Part shown: positions 16,588 through 24,413 of the stretch, piece after piece
Position numbering within the stretch: position 1 is the first letter of the stretch
How the letters are laid out: each line of letters opens with the position of its first letter
Source: Nonomuraea endophytica
GTDB lineage: Bacteria; Actinomycetota; Actinomycetes; Streptosporangiales; Streptosporangiaceae
Assembly: GCF_014203235.1 (NCBI RefSeq)
Contig: NZ_JACHIN010000007.1
Location: forward strand, 112,711-176,710
DNA length: 64,000 nucleotides
Direction: 5' to 3'
Notes under the pieces: model-generated
What the model was told of the DNA's origin: nothing
What the model saw: the letters and a program-made list of their open reading frames with translations, nothing else
Database searches by the model: none
Made by a program: the position numbers and the translations under genes

Positions 16588-17364
16588 TTGCTCGAGATAT
16601 CCAACCTCAGCCACACCTACGGCAGCGGCCCCAGCGCCCACCACGCCATCGAAGGCCTCTCCCTGAGCGTCGCCGACGGCGAACTGTTGTGCGTCGTCGG
16701 CCCCTCCGGCGCCGGCAAGTCCACGCTGCTGCGCAGCATCGCCGGCCTGCTCACGCCCACCGGCGGCGAGATCAAGGTCGACGGGCAGCTGGTCACCCAC
16801 ACACCCGACAACCTGGCCGTCGTCTTCCAGGACTACAGCCGCTCGTTGTTCCCGTGGATGTCGGTGGCCGACAACGTCGCCCTGCCGCTGCGCCGCAAGA
16901 ACATGGACAAGAAAGCGCGCAGAGACGCCGCGCAGGAAGCGCTGGAGTCGGTCGGGCTGGGGGACGCGGGCAAGAAATACCCGTTCCAGCTGTCCGGCGG
17001 CATGCAGCAGCGCGTGGCCATCGCCCGCGCCCTCGCCTACCGGCCGACGCTCATGCTCATGGACGAGCCCTTCGGCTCCGTCGACGCCCAGACCCGCGAG
17101 GACCTCGAAGACCTCGTCCTGCAGGTGCGCGGCCACCACCAGATGACGATCGTGCTCATCACGCACGACATCGACGAGAGCGTTTACGTCGGGGACCGCG
17201 TGGTCGTCCTGTCCAAGGCCCCCGCCAACGTGGTCGGCGACCTGCCCGTGGACCTGCCGTCGCCCCGCGACCAGATCACCACCCGCGAGCACCCCGACTT
17301 CGTCCACCTCCGCGCCGAGGTGGGGCGTCTCGTCCGCGGCCTGGACTCCAAGACTCCTGCCTGA
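16588..17364 (+). CDS. ABC transporter ATP-binding protein, NitT/TauT (SsuB) type
   Basis: A 258-residue ATPase with Walker A GPSGAGKST (38-46), signature LSGGMQQR (135-142), Walker B LMLMDEP (155-161) and the switch histidine in LITHDID. TTG at 16588 is the favoured start because AAGGAA lies seven bases before it and the family N terminus begins there; in-frame ATGs at 16513 and 16522 would add unrelated residues. It is the only ATPase of this transporter type in the window, beside four permease pairs that lack one. It stands alone on the plus strand, not coupled to any single cassette, so it may serve several. Confidence 0.93.
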   Translation: MLEISNLSHTYGSGPSAHHAIEGLSLSVADGELLCVVGPSGAGKSTLLRSIAGLLTPTGGEIKVDGQLVTHTPDNLAVVFQDYSRSLFPWMSVADNVALPLRRKNMDKKARRDAAQEALESVGLGDAGKKYPFQLSGGMQQRVAIARALAYRPTLMLMDEPFGSVDAQTREDLEDLVLQVRGHHQMTIVLITHDIDESVYVGDRVVVLSKAPANVVGDLPVDLPSPRDQITTREHPDFVHLRAEVGRLVRGLDSKTPA

Positions 17365-17727
17365 CTTTCCCACAGGGCTGTCTTGTTTTTGAGTTACGGC
17401 AAGCCGCCCCACCCCCACCCGCCGCACGTGGCCGGTGACCTTCCAGGGGAACGCTCCTCCGCCTCCCCGGCCGGCCACCGCAACGTGCGCTCGCGCACCC
17501 GCTGAGCGGGAAAACCCGGCATGCCCAGAGGCTCTCCGCGTGGACCGCGCGAGGCTGGTTCACCGGGGTCAGGCGTGGGTTCACGCCGGGCCAGAGCGGG
17601 GTCCAAGCCAGTGCCCCTTGGGTGGGTTCTCGGCCAGGGGCGGCGGGGTGGGTTCTGGGCCTGTTTGGCAAGTTGGTTGGTTGGCCGGGCCTGGTCGGCT
17701 CGGCCAACTTTCCTGGGTTGTGGCGGG
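17365..17727. other. Gene-free spacer between the ATPase and conservon 1
   Basis: I see no convincing gene here. After the ATPase stop there is a short T-run (TTGTTTTT near 17390) that could help termination. The rest is G-rich with irregular GGGTGGGTTC-like and TTGGTTGG-like repeats, and it separates two convergent transcription units. Confidence 0.5.
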
Positions 17728-18303
17728 TTAGGCCGGGGCGATCTGGCGGGTCAGGGCGTGTTCGACCAGCGTGATCAGGGTGGACTTGACCGACTCCCGG
17801 TTGCGGGCGTCGAGGCGGACGATCGGGGTGCCGTCGCCGACCGTCAGTGCCTCGCGCAGTTCCCGCTCGTCGTGCAAAAAGGCGCCGTCCCAGCCGTTCA
17901 CACCGACCACGAACGGCAGCTTGGCCTCTTCGAAGTAGTCGATGGCCGGGAAGCTGTCGGCCAGGCGGCGCGTGTCCACGAGGACCACCGCGCCGATGGC
18001 GCCGCGTACCAGGTCGTCCCACATGAACCAGAACCGGTGCTGACCGGGCGTCCCGAACAGGTACAGGATCAGGTCGCGGTCCAGCGAGACCCGGCCGAAG
18101 TCCATCGCCACCGTGGTCGTGGTCTTGTTGGGAGTGAGCGACACGTCGTCGACGCCGGCCGACGCGTCGGTCATGACGGCCTCCGTGGTGAGCGGCAGGA
18201 TCTCAGAGACCGCTCCCACGAACGTCGTCTTGCCCACGCCGAAGCCTCCAGCCACGACGATCTTCGTCGAGGTGAGGCCGGCGCTAGAGCCTGCGAAGTC
18301 CAC
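17728..18303 (-). CDS. cvnD: Conservon 1 small GTPase-like protein (CvnD)
   Basis: A 191-residue Ras-like/MglA-related P-loop protein. The P-loop is GGFGVGKTT (19-27) and the switch II region reads FGTPGQHRF (83-91). The base-specificity motif, normally NKxD, reads VNGWDG (135-140). The GTG start lies inside the last codons of the DUF742 gene (20-base overlap), the same arrangement as in the other two conservons of the window. In Streptomyces such CvnA-D sets form a membrane-linked complex likened to a bacterial G-protein-coupled system. It is the last gene of the operon. Confidence 0.92.
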   Translation of the reverse strand: MDFAGSSAGLTSTKIVVAGGFGVGKTTFVGAVSEILPLTTEAVMTDASAGVDDVSLTPNKTTTTVAMDFGRVSLDRDLILYLFGTPGQHRFWFMWDDLVRGAIGAVVLVDTRRLADSFPAIDYFEEAKLPFVVGVNGWDGAFLHDERELREALTVGDGTPIVRLDARNRESVKSTLITLVEHALTRQIAPA

Positions 18304-18688
18304 TGAGTACCCTTTCGAGCAAGTTGAGGTCCGGCTTCCCCGCGTCCAGCGCAGGCTGGTGCACGCGGATCAGGCCTTCCGACGCCATGTCGGCGATCAG
18401 CACCCGGACCACCCCGAGAGGTTGCCGTAAAAGGGCGGAGATCTCCGCAACCGACCGAACATTTCGTGTCAGCTGGATGATCGCCTGATACTCCGGACTC
18501 AAGAGGGAAATATCTTGGTATTCCGACGTCACGGAGGAAACCAGCGCCTCCATGGCGAACTTCATCCGCGGAGCGGTCCGCCCCCCGGTCACGGCATAAG
18601 GCCGCACCAGTGAGCTCGGCTTCTGCGGACGGGGCGCCGACGGATGCGGCGGAGTGCTATCACCAGCCCAACCCTGACCTGACACCAT
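18284..18688 (-). CDS. cvnC: Conservon 1 DUF742 protein (CvnC)
   Basis: A 134-residue DUF742 protein. It has the family blocks RPYAVTGGRTAP, the winged-helix-like VRSVAEISALLRQPLGVVRVLIADMASEGL and the closing LLERVLSGLRRL. The ATG has GGAG just before it. Compared with the other two CvnC proteins here it carries about 15 extra N-terminal residues rich in Pro and Ser. It lies between the roadblock gene and the overlapping GTPase gene. Confidence 0.9.
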   Translation of the reverse strand: MVSGQGWAGDSTPPHPSAPRPQKPSSLVRPYAVTGGRTAPRMKFAMEALVSSVTSEYQDISLLSPEYQAIIQLTRNVRSVAEISALLRQPLGVVRVLIADMASEGLIRVHQPALDAGKPDLNLLERVLSGLRRL

Positions 18689-18708
18689 GATCTCCTGTCA
18701 CCGCCCGG

Positions 18709-19131
18709 CTAGCGGGGGCGGGCCGCCTGCAGCTCCGCCCGTACGGCGGGCGTCAGCACCTGGCCGGCCCGCTCGACGAGGAGCGTCATCTGGTAGGCCA
18801 CCAGGCCCATGTCGCAGTCCGGCGAGGCGAGCACCGCCAGACAGGATCCATCACTGATCGACATGATCATCAAAAGGCCGCGTTGCATCTCGATCACGGT
18901 CTGGGTGACCATGCCGCCCTCGAAGACGCGGGCCGCGCCCTGGGTCAAGCTGATCACACCGGAGGCGACCGCGGCGAGCTGGTCGGCCCGGTCCTTGGGG
19001 AACCCCTCGGAGAAGGCCAGCGGCAGACCGTCCGACGACACGACAACGGTGTGCGCGACACCGGGCACGTTGTTGACGAAATCGGTGATCAGCCAGCTGA
19101 TGCCACGCGCTCCCTGGCTCAGTTCTCTCAT
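18709..19131 (-). CDS. cvnB: Conservon 1 roadblock/LC7 protein (CvnB)
   Basis: A 140-residue roadblock/LC7 domain protein with ISWLITDFVNNVPGVAH at the start, VVSSDGLPLAFS and DCDMGLVAYQMTLLVERAG at the end. Such proteins pair with Ras-like GTPases, in line with the cvnD gene two positions on. The ATG overlaps the stop of the kinase gene (ATGA), coupling the two. Confidence 0.92.
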   Translation of the reverse strand: MRELSQGARGISWLITDFVNNVPGVAHTVVVSSDGLPLAFSEGFPKDRADQLAAVASGVISLTQGAARVFEGGMVTQTVIEMQRGLLMIMSISDGSCLAVLASPDCDMGLVAYQMTLLVERAGQVLTPAVRAELQAARPR

Positions 19132-22100
19132 TCCTTCTCCTTCAGATCCTCACGGCCCTGCCGTACACCCTGCTGGAAGCTGGAGAGCCTGCTGCGCAGG
19201 CGCTCGGGTGAGATCGACGGCGGCGGAGACGTCAATTGGGGCTCGGCGGAGCCCGCCGTGCCCGGCACCAGATTGGCCTTGGGCACGCGCCGCGGCAGGC
19301 CGGAGGCGGTGGTACCACCCCTGGCGGGCTCGGCGGCGGCCTGCGCGGCCTGGAATCCGCTGTCGGCCGGGGAGGACCAGGAAGCACCGGCGCCGGACTG
19401 CCCGGGCCTGCGCTGCGGCAGACCAGACCGGCCCACGCCACCCGCCTGCCCAGCGCCACCCGCACCACCGGCACCCGCGCCGGGACCACCGGCGCCGGGA
19501 CCACCAGCACCAGGACCCGCATGACCGGGACCCGCGTTGCCGGAACCCATCTGGCCGGGACCTGCTTGGCCGGCGGCTCCGTAACCGGAACCCGCGTTGC
19601 CGGGGCCCGCCTGACCGGGGCCCGCTTGGCTGGGGCCGCCGTGGGTTGGGCTGTAGCCGGTGCCAGGAGCGCCCGAGCCCGCGTAGTCGGAGCCTGGGTA
19701 GTCCGAGCTGGAGCCTGGGTAGCCGGCGGGGTCCCCGTGGGTGCCTGGACCGGTGCCCGCGGGCGCGTAACCGCCCTGAGAGTCCCCGTGGCCGCCTGAG
19801 GCCGGGTGACCCGGGCCCTGACCGTAGCCCGAGCCCTGGCCGTATCCGGAGACCGGCGGGGGGCCGTCGGCCGAGATGACCGGGTGGGGCATGGTCGGGG
19901 GCGAGTCGGCCTCGTAGGAGTCGTAGGCGGGGCTGTTGCCGACCACGCCGAACGCGCCCGTCCCCGGACCGTTGAAGCCGTCGGAGGAGGCGGAACCCGG
20001 AGCTCCGGTGTAGCCGCCCTGTCCCACCGGGCCGAACGCGCCGGTCGAAGGACCGGAAAGCTCGGGGTCGGCGGGCGGCTCCTGGGCCTTCAGCGGGTCG
20101 GGCTCGGGGCGGCGGAACCAGTCGGAGCCCACCGACGAGAAGATCGGCAGGAAGTCCTCGCCCTCGGACTCCATGGGCGAGCTGTCGACCACGGGCAGCG
20201 GACCGGTGAGGTCCTGCGAGGCGTAGTCGGAGTTGTACGGCGTGAACAGCCCGTTGCCCGAGCCGTTGCCGTTGGGGGTCGAGGCGACCGACGGCCAGTT
20301 CGAGTCTTCGCTGAAGGACGGCCACCGCTGGTCGACCTCAAGCGGCGGCGGCTCCTCCGCGAAGGATGGCCAGCGCTGGTCGGCCGGGAGCGGCGGCGGC
20401 TGCTCGGCGAACGACGGCCAGCTCGCCTCGGGCGACTGCCCGGCGAAAGGCGACTGGTCAGCGAACGGTGATTGGCCGGGGAACGGCTGGCCTCCCGAAG
20501 GCGGCTGCTCGGCGTAGGGCTGGTCGGCGAAGTGCTGCTGGTCGGCGAAAGGCTGCTCGCCAAAGGCGGCGGGCGCCTGGTCGCCGGGCGAGTCCGCGTA
20601 AGGCTGCTTGCCCGCCTGTGACGGCTCCTCGCCGTACGGGGTCCAGCCGCCCGTGTCCGGCACCGGCATCGAGCCGGGCCACTGGGTGTCGGCCAGCGAC
20701 TCGTGGGCGCGTACCTCGGGAGTGTCGGGGTTGGCGTAGGGCGGCGAGCCCAGCATGGCCGGGTCGAAGGTGGTGAAGCTGTCGTACTGCCCGCGCTGCT
20801 GCGGCACCATGCCGTTGGCGGCGGCGACGAGCATGTCGGGCAGCATGACCAGCGCGCTGAGCCCGCCGGTCTCCCGCATGCGGAGCTGGACCCTGATGCC
20901 GTGGCGCAGGGCCAGGCGGCCGACCACGAACAGGCCCATGCGCCGGGACACGGACACGTCCACGACGGGCGGGTTGGCGAGGCGCCAGTTGGCCTCGGCC
21001 AGTTCGTCGCCGCTCATGCCGATGCCCAGGTCGCTGATGGTGACGACGAAGCCGCCGTCGGCGGGGGCGCTGGTGACGCTGACCCGGCTCTCGCGCGGCG
21101 AGAAGGAGATCGCGTTCTCGATCAGCTCGGCGAGCAGGTGGACGGCGTCGGTGACGGCCGGGCCGACGATCTGGATGTCGGACGGGATCTGGATCTGGAC
21201 CCGCTCGTAGTTCTCGACCTCGGACAGCGAGGCGCGGGCGATGTCGACCAGCGGGACGGGCTCGCTCCACTTGCGGGCGGCCTCCTGGCCGGCGAGGACC
21301 AGGAGGTTCTCGCTGTTGCGGCGCATGCGGGTGGCGAGGTGGTCGAGTCGGAAGAGGTTGGCGAGCCGGTTCTCGTCCTCCTCGCCCTGCTCCAGGCCTT
21401 CGATGAGCTGCAGCTGGCGCTCGACGAGCGTCTGCGAGCGGCGCGAGAGGTTGACGAACATGGAGTTGACGTTGGCGCGCAGCTTGGCCTCGTCGCCGGC
21501 CAGCCGGATCGCCTCGCGGTGGACCTCGTCGAAGGCCCGTGCGACTTCCCCGATCTCGTCCCGGGTGTTGACGCCGACGGAGGGGACCTCTGGGGTGGCG
21601 GCGCCGTCGCCGGACTCGCGCAGCACGCGGACGGTCTCCGGCAGCCTGGTCGTGGCCACCTGGAGTGCCTCGGCGCGCAGCCGGCGCAGCGGGCGTACCA
21701 GCGAACCGGCCACGCGGGTGGTGATCACCAGGACGAGGAGCAGCAGCACGAGGATGAGCGCGCCGGAGATGATGGCGTTGCGCTGCTCGGTGTCGCTCAG
21801 CTCACGGGTCTTGGTCACGACGGCCGTGGCGATGCCGTCCTCCACCTTGCGCATGGCGTTGACGGCCAGCGTGGTGCTGTCGTACCAGAACAACAGCTCA
21901 CGGCGCGGGGTGGCGGTGATGTCGAGGTCGCGGATCTCCTTGTACTCGCGCAGCTGGGCCAGGGCGCGCTGGCGCATGGCGTCGGCGCGGTCGATGGCCG
22001 GGCCCTTGAGGGTGTCGTTGTACAGGGCGGAGTACTTGGACTGGGCCTCCTGCTCGAAGGTGGCCAGCTCGGCCTGCTGGGCGTTCCAGGAGCCGAGGAA

Positions 22101-22787
22101 GTCCGAAAGGTCGTCGTAGTCCAGCTTCCGCTCGACCAGCGCGACGACCAGGATGACCTGCTGGCGCGAGACCTCTTCCTTGGCCCGCTGGAGGGCGCCG
22201 AGGGCGGCCACGTCCTTGAGCAGGATGTCGTCGTCGCCGACCTGGCCGAGCTCGTCCTGGAGGTTCTCCAGGACGTCGATCATCGTCGAGTAGGTCCGGA
22301 TCGCGGCTCGGGGCGGCACGCTGTCGCCCAGGATCGACTCGCGCAGCCCGTCGAGGCCGGTGAGCCAGCGGCGCATGTTCTCGACCTCTTGCCGCACGCG
22401 GGGCGAGTGCGCGTCGTCGATGGCGGCCGTGCTGTCGAGCACCTTGGTCTTGGCGCCGTCCACGACGGCGCGCTGGGTGCGCAGTTGCGCCATCCGGCTG
22501 GGCCGCCGCTGGTCGGCGATGTACCAGGCGGTGAGCGCGCGCTCCTTGCCCATCTCGTGGGAGAGCGCGCCGATGCGCTGGACCAGCTCGGCCACCTGGG
22601 TGAGCCGCCGGTACTCGGCGCTGGTGCCGATCGCGTTGGCAAGCTGAATACCGGCGAGGAGTACACCGACGATGGTGGGGATGAGGATCAGGGCCACCAA
22701 CCGGGAGCGCACACGCCAGTTAGCCAGCCGGAACCGTCCGCCTGTGTACTCCCCTGGCGTCGCGTGCCGGGGGTTTTCCGTCCTCAC
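19128..22787 (-). CDS. cvnA: Conservon 1 sensor histidine kinase with long disordered tail (CvnA)
   Basis: A 1219-residue membrane kinase. Order of parts: membrane segment about 28-48, a nitrate/nitrite-sensing-like (NIT) extracellular domain to about 335, second membrane segment about 339-358, HAMP to about 430, the phosphoacceptor-type helix LDHLATRMRRNSENLL near 479, the HATPase N box ELIENAISFSP near 550, and the G box LGIGMS near 590. From about residue 660 there is a very long Gln/Gly/Pro/Ser-rich tail with repeats (RWPSFAE-type and GAGGPG-type). Within it sit conserved blocks LPIFSSVGSDWFRR (about 876), GLPRRVPKANLVPG (about 1164) and RSRLSSFQQGVRQGR at the end. The start is a GTG; a shared promoter element lies 74 bases upstream. 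Confidence 0.93.
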   Translation of the reverse strand: MRTENPRHATPGEYTGGRFRLANWRVRSRLVALILIPTIVGVLLAGIQLANAIGTSAEYRRLTQVAELVQRIGALSHEMGKERALTAWYIADQRRPSRMAQLRTQRAVVDGAKTKVLDSTAAIDDAHSPRVRQEVENMRRWLTGLDGLRESILGDSVPPRAAIRTYSTMIDVLENLQDELGQVGDDDILLKDVAALGALQRAKEEVSRQQVILVVALVERKLDYDDLSDFLGSWNAQQAELATFEQEAQSKYSALYNDTLKGPAIDRADAMRQRALAQLREYKEIRDLDITATPRRELLFWYDSTTLAVNAMRKVEDGIATAVVTKTRELSDTEQRNAIISGALILVLLLLVLVITTRVAGSLVRPLRRLRAEALQVATTRLPETVRVLRESGDGAATPEVPSVGVNTRDEIGEVARAFDEVHREAIRLAGDEAKLRANVNSMFVNLSRRSQTLVERQLQLIEGLEQGEEDENRLANLFRLDHLATRMRRNSENLLVLAGQEAARKWSEPVPLVDIARASLSEVENYERVQIQIPSDIQIVGPAVTDAVHLLAELIENAISFSPRESRVSVTSAPADGGFVVTISDLGIGMSGDELAEANWRLANPPVVDVSVSRRMGLFVVGRLALRHGIRVQLRMRETGGLSALVMLPDMLVAAANGMVPQQRGQYDSFTTFDPAMLGSPPYANPDTPEVRAHESLADTQWPGSMPVPDTGGWTPYGEEPSQAGKQPYADSPGDQAPAAFGEQPFADQQHFADQPYAEQPPSGGQPFPGQSPFADQSPFAGQSPEASWPSFAEQPPPLPADQRWPSFAEEPPPLEVDQRWPSFSEDSNWPSVASTPNGNGSGNGLFTPYNSDYASQDLTGPLPVVDSSPMESEGEDFLPIFSSVGSDWFRRPEPDPLKAQEPPADPELSGPSTGAFGPVGQGGYTGAPGSASSDGFNGPGTGAFGVVGNSPAYDSYEADSPPTMPHPVISADGPPPVSGYGQGSGYGQGPGHPASGGHGDSQGGYAPAGTGPGTHGDPAGYPGSSSDYPGSDYAGSGAPGTGYSPTHGGPSQAGPGQAGPGNAGSGYGAAGQAGPGQMGSGNAGPGHAGPGAGGPGAGGPGAGAGGAGGAGQAGGVGRSGLPQRRPGQSGAGASWSSPADSGFQAAQAAAEPARGGTTASGLPRRVPKANLVPGTAGSAEPQLTSPPPSISPERLRSRLSSFQQGVRQGREDLKEKE

Positions 22788-22861
22788 TGACTCTCGCTAC
22801 CTCTCGCGCTACGTGCTCGAAAAATCTGACACGCGTGCGGCGCATGGGATTCCGCGGGCGT

Positions 22862-22877
22862 GGGTAATTGGAACACA
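22862..22877 (-). promoter_or_regulatory. Conservon promoter element, copy 1
   Basis: Read on the minus strand, TGTGTTCCAATTACCC. The identical 16-mer occurs at 39896-39911 upstream of conservon 2, in the same orientation and exactly 74 bases before the GTG of the kinase gene in both cases. TTGGCCG lies 12-13 bases further upstream in both, so the block probably spans the promoter or a shared regulator site. Confidence 0.65.
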
Positions 22878-22958
22878 ACCCGTACCAGATCGGCCAACCG
22901 TGCATATCCCATCAAAAGCGACCAAACGTGTCATTTCGGTCGGTTTCGCCGTCAGCTT

Positions 22959-24356
22959 TCAGGCCGGCCGGAAGGAGTCCCGCTTGGCCGGGGCAGCGTG
23001 TTTGATCATCAGGTGACGGGTCACCGAGTACTCCTGAACGGCCTCCTGGCTCATGTCCTTGCCGAATCCGCTGCCCTTGACGCCGCCGTGCGGGGCCTCG
23101 CTGGCGATCGGAAGATGGTCGTTTACCCAGGTCACACCTACATCCAGGCGATGCGACACCCTCATGGCCCGCGCCACGTCCCGCGACCAGACCGATGAGG
23201 CCAGGCCGTAGCGGGTGTCGTTGGCCAGCCGTACCGCGTCGTCCTCGTGGTCGAACGGAAGCACCACAAGAACTGGACCGAAAAGTTCACCTTGGACGAT
23301 TTCGCTGTCCTGCGCCACGCCGGCGACGAGCGTCGGCGGGTAGTAGAAGCCGGGGCCGTCGATCGGGGCTCCGCCGTGCACCACCTGAGCGCCCGCCCGC
23401 TCGACGAAGCCGTGCACCCGCTCGCGATGGGCCGCCGAGACGAGCGGCCCGATGTCCGTGGCCGCGTCCCAGGGGTCGCCTACGGTGATCTTGGCGAGGG
23501 TCGCCCGCAGAGCCTCGACCGTGTCGTCGAAGACCGTCCTGGCGACGTAGACGCGTGTGGCGGCGGTGCAGTCCTGGCCGGTGTTGTAGGTGGCGCCCAT
23601 GGCCACGCCGCGCGCCGCCTCCTCCAGGTCGGCGTCCTCGAACACCAGGGCCGGGGCCTTGCCGCCGAGCTCCAGGTGGACCCGCTTGAGCGTGCGCGCC
23701 GCGCCGGTCATGACCGCGCGGCCGGTCTCGGTGGAGCCCGTCACGCTGACCATGTCCACGCCCGGGTCGGTCACCAGCGCCTCGCCCACGGCCCCGTCGC
23801 CGAGCACCACCTGCACGAGCCCCTCGGGCGCCCCGGCCCGCGCGAACAGCTCGGCGAGCCGCAGCGTGGAGCGAGGGGTCTGCGGCGCGGGCTTGATGAC
23901 GACCGCGTTTCCAGCCGCGACCGCAGGCCCCACCTTCCAGACGGCCATGATGAACGGAAAGTTCCACGGCGCGATCGACCCGACCACCCCGACGGGGCGG
24001 CGCAGCAGCACCGAGGTGTACCCGGCGCTGAGCACACCGGCCCCGGTGCCGTCCAGCGAGCGGGCGGCGCCGGCGAAGAAGCGCAGGTTGTCGACGGCGA
24101 ACGGCAGCTCGCCGTCGCGGAAGACCGCGGCCGGCTTGCCCGTCTCCTCGACCTCCAGCCTGGTCAGCTCCTCGGCGTCGGCCTCCACGAGGTCGGCCAG
24201 GCGCAGCAGCAGCCGCGCCCGCTCGGCCGGAGTGGTCTGCGACCACTCCTCAAAAGCCCGCCGGGCCTTTCGTACGGCTACCGCCACCTCCCCCACCGGA
24301 GTGTCGGGAACATCGGCGAAGGGCTGCCCGGTGGCCGGGTTGATCAGTTGGCGCAT
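22959..24356 (-). CDS. Aldehyde dehydrogenase, gamma-aminobutyraldehyde-dehydrogenase-like
   Basis: A 465-residue aldehyde dehydrogenase with SIAPWNFPFIMA (about 127-138), general base Glu229 in LELGGKAP and nucleophile Cys263 in NTGQDCTAATR. The NTGQDCTA block and overall length resemble PatD/YdcW-type enzymes that oxidise 4-aminobutanal in putrescine breakdown. The neighbouring PotABCD-like importer supports this, though betaine-aldehyde or other substrates remain possible. It is the last gene of its minus-strand group, with AAGGAA before the ATG, and lies after a hairpin that follows the glycosyltransferase gene. Confidence 0.85.
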   Translation of the reverse strand: MRQLINPATGQPFADVPDTPVGEVAVAVRKARRAFEEWSQTTPAERARLLLRLADLVEADAEELTRLEVEETGKPAAVFRDGELPFAVDNLRFFAGAARSLDGTGAGVLSAGYTSVLLRRPVGVVGSIAPWNFPFIMAVWKVGPAVAAGNAVVIKPAPQTPRSTLRLAELFARAGAPEGLVQVVLGDGAVGEALVTDPGVDMVSVTGSTETGRAVMTGAARTLKRVHLELGGKAPALVFEDADLEEAARGVAMGATYNTGQDCTAATRVYVARTVFDDTVEALRATLAKITVGDPWDAATDIGPLVSAAHRERVHGFVERAGAQVVHGGAPIDGPGFYYPPTLVAGVAQDSEIVQGELFGPVLVVLPFDHEDDAVRLANDTRYGLASSVWSRDVARAMRVSHRLDVGVTWVNDHLPIASEAPHGGVKGSGFGKDMSQEAVQEYSVTRHLMIKHAAPAKRDSFRPA

Positions 24357-24377
24357 GGGGTTCTTTCCTTGGATGAC

Positions 24378-24409
24378 CCGGTACGGCCCGGCGGTGCGAG
24401 CCGTACCGG
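24378..24409 (-). terminator. Hairpin between glycosyltransferase and aldehyde dehydrogenase genes
   Basis: Ten perfectly paired bases (CCGGTACGGC with GCCGTACCGG) around a 12-base loop. It lies just after the glycosyltransferase stop and before the aldehyde dehydrogenase ATG, so it may reduce read-through between the two same-strand genes. Confidence 0.5.
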
Positions 24410-24413
24410 CGGA

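Noticed and set aside
20703..22790. Very long open frame (695 codons) on the plus strand opposite the conservon 1 kinase
   Set aside because: It lies wholly antisense to a well-supported kinase, has low-complexity composition and no recognisable domain. Long antisense frames are normal in G+C-rich DNA.
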